DNA of 64,000 bases from Massilia varians (GCF_027923905.1 NZ_AP026966.1:868001-932000); one strand, 5' to 3'; numbered from the stretch's first letter, positions 17,766 through 26,251 are shown. The notes: generated from the letters alone by a model not told the origin. A program made the numbers and translations.

Positions 17766-18965
17766 TCAAGCGCCCGCGGTTTCCGCTGAGCTTGCTGCAA
17801 ACGGCTTGACCGCCGACAGGTAGAGCAGGAGCGAGGCCAGCGCGCAGCCGAACAGCACCAGCGGCAACATCATCGGGCCCGATGCGCCGGAGAGCAGCGC
17901 CGCCCCGACCAGCGGACCGACGGCCTTCGACAGCAGCGAAGGGGCCGCCATGGCCCCGGTGATCGCGCCGTAGTTGCGCGGCCCGAACAGCGCGCGCGGC
18001 AGGGTGCCGCGGATGATGGTCAGCACGCCGTTGCTCATCCCGTACAGCACGCAGAACAGCGCCACCGCCCAGGCACGGGTGCCCAGCAGCGCCAGCGCCA
18101 GCAGGCCGAAGGGCAGGGTGGCGAACACGAAGCACCCCACCGTCTGCGGCGCCTTGTCGCGCGCCAGCGTGCGTTCGCCGATGCGGCCGGCCACCTGCAT
18201 CGGCCCCACCAGGGCGGCCAGCAGCACGGCGCTGGCGGCGCCATGGCCGAGCGACTGCAGCAGCGGGATCAGGTTGATCGCCAGCGCCGAGAAGATGAAG
18301 ACGTTGGCCGAGAAGGCCAGCGCCAGCTTCCAGAATGCCGGATGGCCCACCGCTTCGGCCAGTGTGTGGCTGTCGCGCGGCGCGTTCGCGCACACCGGCG
18401 TGCGCGCGGCGTCGCGTCCCAGCCAGAGATGCAGCGGCAGGCAGGCGGCCAGCTGCAGGGCCGCGTAGGCCAGGTAGGTGTCGCGCCAGCCGATGCGCGC
18501 CGCGACGAACTGCGTCAGCGGCCAGAAGATGGTGCTGGCGAACCCGGCGAACAGCGTCAGGTTCGAGATGGCGCGCGGCGCGCCTACCTCGAGCTTGCGG
18601 TTGATGGTGGCGAAGGCTGCTTCATACAGCGTCAGCGCCATTGCCAGCCCGATCAGGGTCCAGGCGCCGAAATAGGAAGCGGGCGTGGTGCATTGCGACA
18701 GCCATGCCATGCCAAGGGCGCTGGCCAGCGAGCCCGCCGCCATGACCCAGCGTCCGCCATGGCGGTCGACCAGCGCGCCGACCGGCGTGGCCGCGACCCC
18801 CGCCACCAGCAGGCTCCAGGAAAACGCGGCAAACGCGGTTTCTGCGGCAATGCCGAGCTCGCGCCCGATCGCTGGCGCCAGGACGGCGAAGGCATAGTAC
18901 AGCGATCCCCACGACGTGATCTGCGTGAAGGCGAGGATGCCGATGGTCTTGCGGGCGGACGACAA
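17766..18965 (-). CDS. MFS transporter in the arsenic cluster
   Basis: A protein of 399 residues with about 12 membrane segments. Major-facilitator features include the loop after TM2 (GALVDRHGGRWVM) and a second cytoplasmic loop after the central linker. It lies 30 bp downstream of the arsO-like flavoprotein and upstream of arsR, so an organo-arsenical or oxidised-arsenical substrate is a reasonable guess. It does not obviously match ArsB, Acr3, ArsP or ArsJ, and I cannot place it as ArsK. Substrate unknown. Confidence 0.8.
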   Translation of the reverse strand: MSSARKTIGILAFTQITSWGSLYYAFAVLAPAIGRELGIAAETAFAAFSWSLLVAGVAATPVGALVDRHGGRWVMAAGSLASALGMAWLSQCTTPASYFGAWTLIGLAMALTLYEAAFATINRKLEVGAPRAISNLTLFAGFASTIFWPLTQFVAARIGWRDTYLAYAALQLAACLPLHLWLGRDAARTPVCANAPRDSHTLAEAVGHPAFWKLALAFSANVFIFSALAINLIPLLQSLGHGAASAVLLAALVGPMQVAGRIGERTLARDKAPQTVGCFVFATLPFGLLALALLGTRAWAVALFCVLYGMSNGVLTIIRGTLPRALFGPRNYGAITGAMAAPSLLSKAVGPLVGAALLSGASGPMMLPLVLFGCALASLLLYLSAVKPFAASSAETAGA

Positions 18966-18995
18966 GCTGTTCTCCTGAAACGATGCTGCGAACGC

Positions 18996-20309
18996 TCAGC
19001 AACAGGTGGCGTCGGCAGCCTTCACTGTACAGCAGGCCGTGCTTTGCTGCTGGTAGGCCGGCCGGGTATTGCAGACGCCCGTTTCCGGCAGTTCGAGCTG
19101 GACGTCGTCGGCGCTGGCGATATCGCCGGCGAGCGCCGCCACCACCGAGCGCACCTGCTCGTAGCCGGTGGCCAGCAGGAAGTTCGGCGCGCGGCCGTAG
19201 CTCTTGGCGCCGACGGCGTAGTAGTCGGTCTCGGGGTGGGCCAGCTCACGATGGCCATGCGGGCGCACCGTGCCGCAACTGTGCTCGTTCGGGTCGATCA
19301 GGGGGGCCAGCGCGTCGGTGCTCTCCAGCCACGGGTCGTGGCGCGTGCGCAGTTCGCGCGTCAGCGACAGGTCGGGCCGGGCGCCGGTGGCGCAGACAAT
19401 CTCGTCGATCCCCTCGATGCGGCGGCCGGCGACATCGATCATAGTGATGCGGCCCTCGCTTTCCACCAGGCGCACGATCGGGAAATCCTGGCGCATCTCC
19501 AGCTGTCCGGTGTCGCGCAGTGTCTGCAGACGCTGCCCCAGCCGCCCACGCGCCGGCAGGCCGTCGGCATCGCCGCCGCCGAACACGCGCGCCAGCCGGC
19601 TGCCGCGCGTCGCCCACACCAGTTGCGTGCCAGGATGTTCGGCAGCGAGCTGGGCCAGCGCCAGCAGGGTGCCGGCGGCGGAGTGGCCAGCCCCCGCCAC
19701 CAGCACACGCCGGCCTGCATAACGGGCGCGTCCACTGCCCAGCACGTCCGGCATGCCGTAGGCGATGCGCGCCGCCAGCGCCGCTTCGCCGAGCGCCGGA
19801 ATGCCGCTGGCGCCGAGCGGGTTCGGCTGCGACCAGGTGCCGGTGGCGTCGATCACGGCGCGTGCGGCGAACTCGCGCGGGCCGTCCGGCGTATCGGCGC
19901 GGATCAGGAAGGGCGCGTCCTCGCGTCCGCGGGTTTTTACCTTGTCGGTGCCGGCGCGGGTGATCGCGGTGGCGCGATGCTGCAGGCGCAGGGCGCCGGC
20001 GATGCAGGACAGGGCAGCCAGCGGCGCCAGGTAGGCGTCGCGCAGGGCGCCGGCGGTGGGCAGGGCTTGCGGGTCCGGCATGGTCCAGCCCGCGCCTTCG
20101 AGTAGGCGGCGCGCGGCCTTGTCGACGTTGTACTGCCAGGGCGAGAACAGCTGCACGTGACGATAGCTGTCGAGGTTGGCGCCGACGGCGGCGCCGGCTT
20201 CCAGCAGCAGGGGCGTCATGCCGCGTTCACGCAGGTGCGCGGCGGCGGCAAGTCCGACGGGGCCGGCGCCAAGCACGGCGACGGGCAGGGTGACATCGAT
20301 CTGGTTCAT
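18996..20309 (-). CDS. ArsO-like FAD/NAD(P)-dependent flavoprotein
   Basis: The 437-residue protein has an N-terminal FAD-binding motif (VAVLGAGPVGLAAAAHL), a second dinucleotide motif near residue 190 (VLVAGAGHSAAGTLLAL) and an ATGxRPD segment, the layout of flavin-containing monooxygenases and thioredoxin-reductase-like enzymes. It leads the minus-strand arm of the ars cluster, where such genes are usually called arsO; the reaction of ArsO is not established. The C-terminus is unusual: a ~25-residue tail with five cysteines in two CC pairs and one single, suggesting As(III) binding. ATG 20309 was chosen because it begins the conserved region and is preceded by AGGAGAG. Confidence 0.8.
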   Translation of the reverse strand: MNQIDVTLPVAVLGAGPVGLAAAAHLRERGMTPLLLEAGAAVGANLDSYRHVQLFSPWQYNVDKAARRLLEGAGWTMPDPQALPTAGALRDAYLAPLAALSCIAGALRLQHRATAITRAGTDKVKTRGREDAPFLIRADTPDGPREFAARAVIDATGTWSQPNPLGASGIPALGEAALAARIAYGMPDVLGSGRARYAGRRVLVAGAGHSAAGTLLALAQLAAEHPGTQLVWATRGSRLARVFGGGDADGLPARGRLGQRLQTLRDTGQLEMRQDFPIVRLVESEGRITMIDVAGRRIEGIDEIVCATGARPDLSLTRELRTRHDPWLESTDALAPLIDPNEHSCGTVRPHGHRELAHPETDYYAVGAKSYGRAPNFLLATGYEQVRSVVAALAGDIASADDVQLELPETGVCNTRPAYQQQSTACCTVKAADATCC

Positions 20310-20464
20310 GGCAGCTCTCTCCTGTTCGTTATTCGTTATTCGTAATTTGACGAAATAAGAATAGTGCGATGTCATGAAGCTGTCAAATTATTTCGATAAT
20401 ATTCGAAGGGTTCGCCAAGCTTCGCTATAATTCGATAACCATGGAAACGATCAAGGGAGTGCGC
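20310..20464. promoter_or_regulatory. Divergent ars control region with ArsR-type operators
   Basis: On the minus strand TTGACA (20381-20386) and TATTCT (20358-20363) are 17 bp apart, a good sigma-70 promoter for the arsO arm. On the plus strand TATAAT (20426-20431) should serve arsR-arsC-arsB-arsH. Repeated TTCG/CGAA half-sites fill the AT-rich stretch: TTCGTTA direct repeats at 20324-20346, TTCG-N8-CGAA at 20339-20354, and TTCGA-N6-TCGAA at 20392-20407. The spacing places an operator at each promoter, fitting autorepression by ArsR. Which of the two ArsRs binds is not known. Confidence 0.65.
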
Positions 20465-20782
20465 ATGGATACCAAGTCCGCCACCGTCGCGCTGGCCGCA
20501 CTGGCCCAGGAAACCCGGCTGGCCACGTTCCGGCTGCTGGTGCAGGCGGGGCCTGCCGGCATGGCGGCCAGCAGGATCGCCGAGGCGCTCGGCGTGCCGG
20601 CGTCCTCGCTGTCCTTCCATCTGAAGGAACTGAACCACGCGGGCCTGATCACGGCGCGCCAGGAGGGGCGCTTCATCATCTACGCAGCGCAGTTCGACAC
20701 CATGAACGGCCTGCTGGCCTTCCTGGTCGAGAACTGCTGCGGCGGCAATCCATGCACGCCCGTGTGCGGCACCAAGACTTGA
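20465..20782 (+). CDS. arsR: ArsR-family As(III)-responsive repressor with C-terminal Cys cluster
   Basis: A 105-residue winged-helix protein. The recognition helix is in LGVPASSLSFHLKELNHAGLI, where the usual ELCVCDL metal motif of E. coli ArsR is missing (here AGPAGMAASRIAEA). Instead the C-terminus carries a CC-x4-C-x3-C cluster (NCCGGNPCTPVC), close to the C-terminal site of Acidithiobacillus AfArsR. ATG 20465 is chosen because AAGGGAG lies 6 bases upstream; ATG 20441 would add eight residues without an RBS. It is the first gene of the arsRCBH arm and is probably autoregulated through the preceding region. Confidence 0.9.
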   Translation: MDTKSATVALAALAQETRLATFRLLVQAGPAGMAASRIAEALGVPASSLSFHLKELNHAGLITARQEGRFIIYAAQFDTMNGLLAFLVENCCGGNPCTPVCGTKT

Positions 20783-20788
20783 AATACC

Positions 20789-21271
20789 ATGAACGTGCTC
20801 TTCCTTTGTACCGGCAATTCCTGCCGCTCCCTGATCGGCGAAGCCGTCTTCAACCACCTTGCCGTGCCGGGATGGAAAGCGCTGAGCGCCGGCAGCCAGC
20901 CGACTGGCCGCCTGAACGCGCGCGCCCTGCAGCTGCTGGCGGAAAAGGGCATCCCGACCGAGGGCTACTACAGCAAGTCCTGGGATGCGCTGCCGGCGGC
21001 GCCCGACATCGTCGTCACCGTCTGCGCCAGCGCGGCCGGCGAGACCTGTCCCGCCTACCTCGGCCCGGTCCTGCGCACGCACTGGGGCGTCGATGACCCC
21101 AGCCATGCCGAAGGCACGCCGGAAGAGATCACTGCTGCCTTCGAGCGCGCCTATGCCATCCTGTACGCCCGCATCGAGGCCTTCCTCGCGCTTCCCCTCG
21201 ATGAACTGGTGCAGGACCGTGCCCGCCTCAAGACGGCGCTGGACCGCATCGGCAGCCTGTTGCCGCGCTGA
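20789..21271 (+). CDS. arsC: Arsenate reductase, LMW-phosphatase (thioredoxin-coupled) type
   Basis: The 160-residue protein opens with NVLFLCTGNSCRS, the C-x5-R P-loop shared by low-molecular-weight phosphatases and ArsC of the thioredoxin clade. The general-acid loop (DDPSHAEG) follows near residue 105, and further cysteines lie in VTVCASAAGETC, which could supply the disulfide cascade. It would reduce As(V) to As(III) for export by ArsB. It begins 6 bp after arsR and is translated from the same message. The glutaredoxin-type ArsC of E. coli is an unrelated fold. Confidence 0.92.
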   Translation: MNVLFLCTGNSCRSLIGEAVFNHLAVPGWKALSAGSQPTGRLNARALQLLAEKGIPTEGYYSKSWDALPAAPDIVVTVCASAAGETCPAYLGPVLRTHWGVDDPSHAEGTPEEITAAFERAYAILYARIEAFLALPLDELVQDRARLKTALDRIGSLLPR

Positions 21272-21283
21272 GGAGGAACGCGC

Positions 21284-22564
21284 TTGCTGCCCGCCTTCCT
21301 GATCTTCCTCGCCACCCTCATCCTCGTCATCTGGCAACCGCGCGGCCTCGGCATCGGCTGGAGCGCGTCCGCCGGCGCGCTCGCCGCGCTGCTGGCCGGG
21401 GTGATCCAGTTATCCGACATCCCGGTCGTCTGGAACATCGTCTGGAACGCCACCGGGGCCTTTGTTGCCGTGATCATCATCAGCCTGCTGCTGGACAAGG
21501 CCGGCTTCTTCGAATGGGCCGCCCTGCACGTGGCCCGCTGGGGCGGGGGCAAGGGCCGGCGCCTGTTCATCCTGCTCGTGCTGCTGGGGGCGGCCGTGGC
21601 CGCACTGTTCGCGAACGACGGCGCCGCGCTGATCCTGACGCCGATCGTGATCGCGATGCTCGCCGCCCTGCGCTTCTCCGCGCGCGCCACGCTCGCTTTC
21701 GTGATGGCGGCCGGCTTCATTGCCGATACCGCCAGCCTGCCGCTGGTGGTATCGAACCTCGTGAACATCGTGTCCGCCGACTACTTCGGCATCGGCTTCG
21801 CGCGCTATGCCGCCGTCATGGTGCCCGTCAACCTGGTGTCGGTGGCCGCCACGCTCGCCGCCCTGGTCTGGTTCTTCCACAAGGACATCCCGACCGATTA
21901 CGACCTGGCCCAGCTCAGGCCTCCAGGTGAAGCGATCCATGACCGCGCCACCTTCGTGACCGGCTGGTGGGTGCTCGCGATGCTGTTGGTCGGCTTTTTC
22001 TGGCTGGACGACGTCGGCATTCCCATCAGTGCGGTCGCAGCGGCGGGCGCGGGCCTGCTGCTGGCCGTGGCCGCACGCGGCCACCGGATCTCGACGCGCG
22101 AGGTGCTGCGCGGCGCGCCCTGGCAGGTCGTGGTGTTTTCGCTGGGGATGTACCTGGTGGTCTATGGACTGCGCAATGCCGGACTGCTCGCCTACCTGAC
22201 GGCGCTGCTGGAGCGTTGCGCCGGATATGGCGTATGGGGCGCCGCACTCGGCACTGGTTTCATCACGGCGATCCTGTCCTCCATCATGAACAACATGCCG
22301 ACCGTGCTGGTGGGGGCGCTGGCGATCGACGCCACCGCGACGACGGGCGTGGTGCGCGAAGCCATGGTGTACGCCAACGTGATCGGCGCCGACCTGGGAC
22401 CGAAGATCACGCCGATCGGCAGTCTGGCCACGCTGTTGTGGCTGCACGTGCTGGCATCGAAGAACATCCAGGTCTCCTGGAGGTACTATTTCCGGGTCGG
22501 CGTCGTGCTGACGCTGCCGATCCTGCTGGTCACCCTGTGTGCGCTGGCGCTTCGTCTAAGCTGA
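21284..22564 (+). CDS. arsB: Arsenite efflux pump ArsB
   Basis: A 426-residue inner-membrane protein with about 12 hydrophobic segments, exporting As(III) and Sb(III) by proton exchange. It resembles E. coli ArsB along its length, including [53 protein letters not shown] and [17 protein letters not shown]. Translation most likely starts at TTG 21284, which places LPAFLIF where family members begin and has GAGGAGGAA at the right distance; no ATG or GTG upstream in frame fits. It is 12 bp after arsC. No arsA-type ATPase gene is present in the window. Confidence 0.95.
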   Translation: MLPAFLIFLATLILVIWQPRGLGIGWSASAGALAALLAGVIQLSDIPVVWNIVWNATGAFVAVIIISLLLDKAGFFEWAALHVARWGGGKGRRLFILLVLLGAAVAALFANDGAALILTPIVIAMLAALRFSARATLAFVMAAGFIADTASLPLVVSNLVNIVSADYFGIGFARYAAVMVPVNLVSVAATLAALVWFFHKDIPTDYDLAQLRPPGEAIHDRATFVTGWWVLAMLLVGFFWLDDVGIPISAVAAAGAGLLLAVAARGHRISTREVLRGAPWQVVVFSLGMYLVVYGLRNAGLLAYLTALLERCAGYGVWGAALGTGFITAILSSIMNNMPTVLVGALAIDATATTGVVREAMVYANVIGADLGPKITPIGSLATLLWLHVLASKNIQVSWRYYFRVGVVLTLPILLVTLCALALRLS

Positions 22565-22572
22565 GAAAGATC

Positions 22573-23289
22573 ATGGAACGCATACCGGAACTCCCGAACA
22601 TCCACCCTGAGCAGTTCGACATGCCGAGCATGGAGAAGCTCGCCCCCGTCGGCGACATGGACCATCCGCCGCGCATCCTGATGTTGTACGGCTCGCTGCG
22701 CGAGTGTTCCTTCAGCCGCTTCCTCACCTGGGAGGCGGCACGCATCCTCGAGCATTTCGGCGCGGAGGTGAAGATATTCGACCCCATGGAGCTGCCGATG
22801 GCCGGCAGCGTCCCCGAGACACATCCGAAGGTGGTGGAGTTGCGCGAGCTGTCGCTGTGGTCGGAAGGGCAGGTATGGTGCTGCCCCGAGCGCCATGGGG
22901 CGATCACGGCGGTGATGAAGAACCAGATCGACTGGATCCCGCTGGAGCAGGGCGCGCTGCGGCCGAGCCAGGGGCGCACGCTCGCGGTGATGCAGGTGTG
23001 CGGCGGGTCGCAGTCCTTCAACGTGGTCAACACGATGCGGCTGCTGGGACGCTGGATGCGCATGTTCACGATCCCGAACCAGTCCTCGGTGCCGATGGCG
23101 TATAAAGAGTTTGACGAGGCGGGGCGGATGCGCCCCTCGGCCTATTACGACCGGGTGGTGGACGTGATGGAGGAGCTCTTCAAGATCACCCTGCTCATGC
23201 GCGGGCGCACCGACTACCTGACCGACCGGTATAGTGAGCGCAGCGAGCGCGCATTGCGCAAGATCGACGCGCAGATCGCGAAACTATAA
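22573..23289 (+). CDS. arsH: ArsH NADPH-dependent FMN reductase / organoarsenical oxidase
   Basis: The 238-residue protein has the flavodoxin-like NADPH-FMN reductase fold, with [24 protein letters not shown] (FMN phosphate loop) and [20 protein letters not shown], both hallmarks of ArsH. In characterised bacteria ArsH oxidises trivalent methylated and aromatic arsenicals to the less toxic pentavalent forms. It starts 8 bp after arsB and closes the core arsRCBH arm. Length and motifs are standard. Confidence 0.94.
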   Translation: MERIPELPNIHPEQFDMPSMEKLAPVGDMDHPPRILMLYGSLRECSFSRFLTWEAARILEHFGAEVKIFDPMELPMAGSVPETHPKVVELRELSLWSEGQVWCCPERHGAITAVMKNQIDWIPLEQGALRPSQGRTLAVMQVCGGSQSFNVVNTMRLLGRWMRMFTIPNQSSVPMAYKEFDEAGRMRPSAYYDRVVDVMEELFKITLLMRGRTDYLTDRYSERSERALRKIDAQIAKL

Positions 23290-23297
23290 GGAAGGAA

Positions 23298-23627
23298 ATG
23301 AAACCGGTACGCGTCCAACTGAGCAGGAAGAAGGGCTGGAAGCTGCCGCCGGACACGGTGTCGGTGGCGCGCCCCGGGCGCTGGGGCAATCCGTTCTCGG
23401 TGGTGCCGGACGCGGTGCCGGGCACGCCGGTGGGTAGCCGGTATACGGCGATGCCGAGCGTGGCGGAGGCGGTGGCGGCCTACCGGCGCTGGTTAGAAAC
23501 CAGTCCGGAAGGGCAGCAACTGGCCGCCGAGGCGCGCGCAGCGCTGCGCGGCAAGAACCTGGCCTGCTGGTGCCCGCTCGACGGTCCCTGCCATGCCGAG
23601 GTCCTATTGGAGATCGCCAACCGCTGA
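23298..23627 (+). CDS. DUF4326-domain protein
   Basis: A 109-residue protein with the DUF4326 pattern: VQLSRKKGWKLPPDTVSVARPGRWGNPF at the N-terminus and LACWCPLDGPCHAEVLLEIAN at the C-terminus, where two closely placed Cys and a His could bind a metal. DUF4326 is often phage-associated and has no assigned reaction. It follows arsH by 8 bp with its own AAGGAA site, so it is probably co-transcribed with the ars genes. Whether this reflects a role or a chance insertion at the operon end is open. Confidence 0.75.
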   Translation: MKPVRVQLSRKKGWKLPPDTVSVARPGRWGNPFSVVPDAVPGTPVGSRYTAMPSVAEAVAAYRRWLETSPEGQQLAAEARAALRGKNLACWCPLDGPCHAEVLLEIANR

Positions 23628-23632
23628 GCGGC

Positions 23633-24256
23633 TTACTTGGCCGCCACCACGCTGCCGATGCCCGACACCGACTTGTTCACCACGCGCGGGTTGCCGTAAT
23701 AGGTGAGGTTGCCCATGCCGCGCACGTTGGCGTTCAGCTTGTCCCTGGCATAGATGTTCACCGAGCCGATGCCTTCGAAGCTGACGTTGGCGTCCTGCGC
23801 CACCAGTGCCTTGGTATCGACTTCGCCCACGCCCTGGGCGGACAGGCGCAGTTCACGCACTTCGCCGTCGATGGCCAGGCGGCCGGCGCCGCGGTAATTG
23901 ACGTCCAGGCGCTCGCCGCGCACATTGGTCAGGCGCATCTCCCCGGCGCCTTCACCCTTGAAGGTCTGTAGCGAGGGCAAGGTCACGACCACGCGGTCGC
24001 TGCTTTTCAGGCTGTTGCGCGTGCTGTCCTTCATGTCCAGGCGCAGTTCGCCGTCCACCACTTCACTGGTGACGCGTTCGATGAAGCGCGGGTCGCCCTG
24101 CACCCTGAGCGAATACGATTTACCGGCTTCCACCACCAGGCTGACCGGGCCGTGCACGGCGATGCCCTTGAATGGGCTCACGCTGCGCACTTGCTCATCG
24201 GCATTGGCCGTGACCGAAACGAGGGACAGGACGGCGGCGAGGATCAGGGCTTTCAT
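23633..24256 (-). CDS. Exported head-GIN/DUF2807-domain protein
   Basis: A 207-residue precursor with a signal peptide (residues 1-20, cleavage after ANA). The mature part is a repetitive right-handed beta structure typical of the putative auto-transporter adhesin head-GIN domain (FKGIAVHGPVSLVVEAG, GAGEMRLTNVRGERLDVNYRGAG, ending VSGIGSVVAAK). Such proteins are periplasmic or surface-exposed with unknown ligands. ATG 24256 starts the signal peptide; the longer frame upstream has no signal-like sequence. It converges with the DUF4326 gene, leaving 5 bp. Confidence 0.85.
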   Translation of the reverse strand: MKALILAAVLSLVSVTANADEQVRSVSPFKGIAVHGPVSLVVEAGKSYSLRVQGDPRFIERVTSEVVDGELRLDMKDSTRNSLKSSDRVVVTLPSLQTFKGEGAGEMRLTNVRGERLDVNYRGAGRLAIDGEVRELRLSAQGVGEVDTKALVAQDANVSFEGIGSVNIYARDKLNANVRGMGNLTYYGNPRVVNKSVSGIGSVVAAK

Positions 24257-24465
24257 GTTGGTCTCCGGTAAGTGGTTATGAATCCATTGTAGGGAGACGA
24301 AGGGCGTCCGGGTGCCGTTTGCGACGAACTGCAAAAATGCGAGGCTGGACGGTGGCAAAGGCGGTATGTATGTACTGTGCGCGCCCGGCGTCAATACCCC
24401 TGTGTGCGCTGTTGCACATACGTCCTGCCAGAACACGAAAAATAGGTGCGCACGATTGCGTCCGT

Positions 24466-24496
24466 GACAATATTGTCGAGGAGTTAAGGCTATAAT
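24466..24496 (+). promoter_or_regulatory. Operator-like palindrome and -10 element
   Basis: GACAATATTGTC (24466-24477) is a perfect 12-bp palindrome. TATAAT (24491-24496) follows 13 bases later, which places the palindrome over the expected -35 region of a promoter for the GyrI-like gene. No good -35 hexamer is seen, as expected for a regulated promoter. The remainder of the gap 24257-24525 shows nothing else I can name. Confidence 0.5.
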
Positions 24497-24525
24497 TTTC
24501 TTCGTCCACTTGCGTAGCCGATACC

Positions 24526-24993
24526 ATGCACATCTCGACTGTTACCTTACCTGAAATGAAACTCGCCGGGCTGCCGCTTGCGGGTCCGCTCTCGGAACTG
24601 GAAGCGGACATGCCGGACATCTGGAGCACCTTCCTGGAGCGCGAAAGCGAACTGGGCGACACCAACGGGCTGCGCTACGGCGTGAGCCTGCAAGACAAGC
24701 AGGGAGTGCGCATCGAGTGCATCGCCGCCGAGGTCAGCGACCTCAATGCACTGCCGCCGGGCATGATCGGTATCCGCATCCCGGAGCGCCGCTACGCGAT
24801 GCTGACGCACCGCGGGCCGGTGACGCGCGTGCAGGCCACCTACCTGACCGGCCACGCCGCCATCGAGCAGCTGGGCATGGTGCAGGACGAGGAAGGCTGG
24901 CGCATCGAGCGTTACGACCGCCGCTACACCCCGACGCTCCATGACGGCAACCGTCCGGACAACGCTTACGACATCCTGATCCCGCTGTTGTAA
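24526..24993 (+). CDS. GyrI-like (AraC effector-binding type) small-molecule-binding protein
   Basis: The 155-residue protein consists of one GyrI-like/BacR effector-binding domain with the usual order: strand VTLPEMKLAGLPLAGP, IWSTFLERESEL, YGVSLQD, GIRIPERRYAMLTHRGPV and the closing YDILIPL. Such stand-alone domains bind hydrophobic or cationic compounds and may serve as sensors or sequestering proteins; no DNA-binding domain is attached. Monocistronic, with a TATAAT promoter and palindrome upstream. Confidence 0.82.
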   Translation: MHISTVTLPEMKLAGLPLAGPLSELEADMPDIWSTFLERESELGDTNGLRYGVSLQDKQGVRIECIAAEVSDLNALPPGMIGIRIPERRYAMLTHRGPVTRVQATYLTGHAAIEQLGMVQDEEGWRIERYDRRYTPTLHDGNRPDNAYDILIPLL

Positions 24994-25000
24994 TGGTGGC

Positions 25001-25029
25001 GCCCTGCGTGTGCGACACGGCCGCAGGGC
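25001..25029. terminator. Stem-loop after the GyrI-like gene
   Basis: GCCCTGCG (25001-25008) pairs with CGCAGGGC (25022-25029) across a 13-base loop, 8 bases after the stop. There is no U-tract, so termination efficiency is uncertain. The remaining gap to 25345 contains a REP-like hairpin at 25070-25090 and no further gene. Confidence 0.35.
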
Positions 25030-25069
25030 GACGAATTGGTGCCGGTATATTTCCCGACCGCCGGCGCCG

Positions 25070-25090
25070 GTAGGGCGGCTTGCGCCGCCG
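25070..25090. repeat. Possible REP-like hairpin
   Basis: GTAGGG runs into GGCGGC-TTGC-GCCGCC (25074-25089). The GTAGGG tag followed by a GC-rich hairpin resembles the elements at 6779-6835 and 34435-34541, but the CGCGTTCAAC tag is missing, so membership is weak. Confidence 0.3.
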
Positions 25091-25345
25091 AGATCCCTTC
25101 CCAAGGACAAGCGTATTCTGCCTGCCGAATGTGACAGGCGTTTGACGTGGGTGTCCCGTTTTGGTTCTCCGAACCGGTTCCTGTGACGCCTGTATGAGCG
25201 CGCAATTGCTATACGGCTAACGTGCGCTACCCGTGAATACGCGGCGCTACACTCAAACGCGCTCGACATCGCCAGAGGTCGGAAGGAGACGCCCGCCCGG
25301 CGTTCCGGAGCGGCAGCCCCACCCATCGAATAACAGGAGAACGTC

Positions 25346-26152
25346 ATGCAAAAGAAACAGATCCTCAAGCAGTTGCTCGCAGTTGGTGTCGTGGCCGCCA
25401 TGTTCGGCGCCGCCGGCGTACAGGCCCAGACCACTGGCCAGAGCGCCCAGTCGATGAGCAACCAGAGCGCGACCGGCAACCCTAACCTGACCGGCAAAAC
25501 CGCCGCCGACGGCACCGTCAACAACACCAGCAGCCAGGGCATGGAAGACCGCAGCGCGCAGGCCGGCGCGCATGGCAGCTCCGGCAGCCAGGGCACCACC
25601 CGGGCCGAAGGCGCCAAGTCGCACACGTCCGGGTCCATGCAGTCGACCTCGGGCGCGTCGGGCGCCGCCGGCGCCACCGGTTCCGGTACGGCCAAGCTGA
25701 GCAATGCCGACAAGAAGGCGATGACCGACATGGCGATCGCCAACATGGCCGAGGTCGAAACCGGCAAGCTGGCGCTGAGCAAGAGCCAGAACGCCGAAGT
25801 GAAGACCTTCGCCCAGCAGATGATCGATGACCACGGCAAGGCCTTGTCCGAACTGCAGACCCTGGCCCAGGCCAAGGGCGTGACCCTGCCGACCGAACTC
25901 GACGCCAAGCACAAGTCGATGGCGGCCAAGCTGGAAAAGCTCAGCGGCGATGCCTTCGACAAGCAATACATGAAGATGGCCGGCCTGAAAGACCACAAGG
26001 ACACCCACGCCAAGCTGCAGAAGATCAGCAAGAGCGCCAAGGATCCTGACGTCAAGGCCGCCGCCGAGAAGACCATCCCGACGGTCGAGCAGCACCTGAA
26101 GGCGGCCCAGCAGATGTCCATGGCCAAGTCCGGCACGACCTCGGGCAAGTAA
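25346..26152 (+). CDS. Exported DUF4142-domain protein with long low-complexity linker
   Basis: The 268-residue precursor has a signal peptide (residues 1-27, ...GVQAQ), then about 90 residues rich in Gly, Ser, Thr, Gln and Asn, and finally a DUF4142 domain (MTDMAIANMAEVETGKLAL, VKTFAQQMIDDHGKAL), a four-helix ferritin-like bundle. The family is widespread in the periplasm of Proteobacteria with no proven activity. A clear AGGAG RBS precedes ATG. It is followed 99 bp later by a paralog lacking the linker, so the pair arose by tandem duplication. Confidence 0.88.
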   Translation: MQKKQILKQLLAVGVVAAMFGAAGVQAQTTGQSAQSMSNQSATGNPNLTGKTAADGTVNNTSSQGMEDRSAQAGAHGSSGSQGTTRAEGAKSHTSGSMQSTSGASGAAGATGSGTAKLSNADKKAMTDMAIANMAEVETGKLALSKSQNAEVKTFAQQMIDDHGKALSELQTLAQAKGVTLPTELDAKHKSMAAKLEKLSGDAFDKQYMKMAGLKDHKDTHAKLQKISKSAKDPDVKAAAEKTIPTVEQHLKAAQQMSMAKSGTTSGK

Positions 26153-26166
26153 GCAGCAAGTACGCG

Positions 26167-26184
26167 GGCTGCCGGCCGGCAGCC
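26167..26184. repeat. 18-bp perfect palindrome between DUF4142 paralogs
   Basis: GGCTGCCGGCCGGCAGCC is its own reverse complement. It lies 15 bases after the stop of the first DUF4142 gene and before the RBS of the second; as RNA it would form an uninterrupted stem. It may act as a partial terminator or mRNA stabiliser, or as a site for a dimeric protein. Confidence 0.5.
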
Positions 26185-26251
26185 ACGCTTCACCCGCCGG
26201 CGGCCGTGCAGTGCGTCCGCCGCTTACACGCAAGTGTCAAGGAGAACCCCC

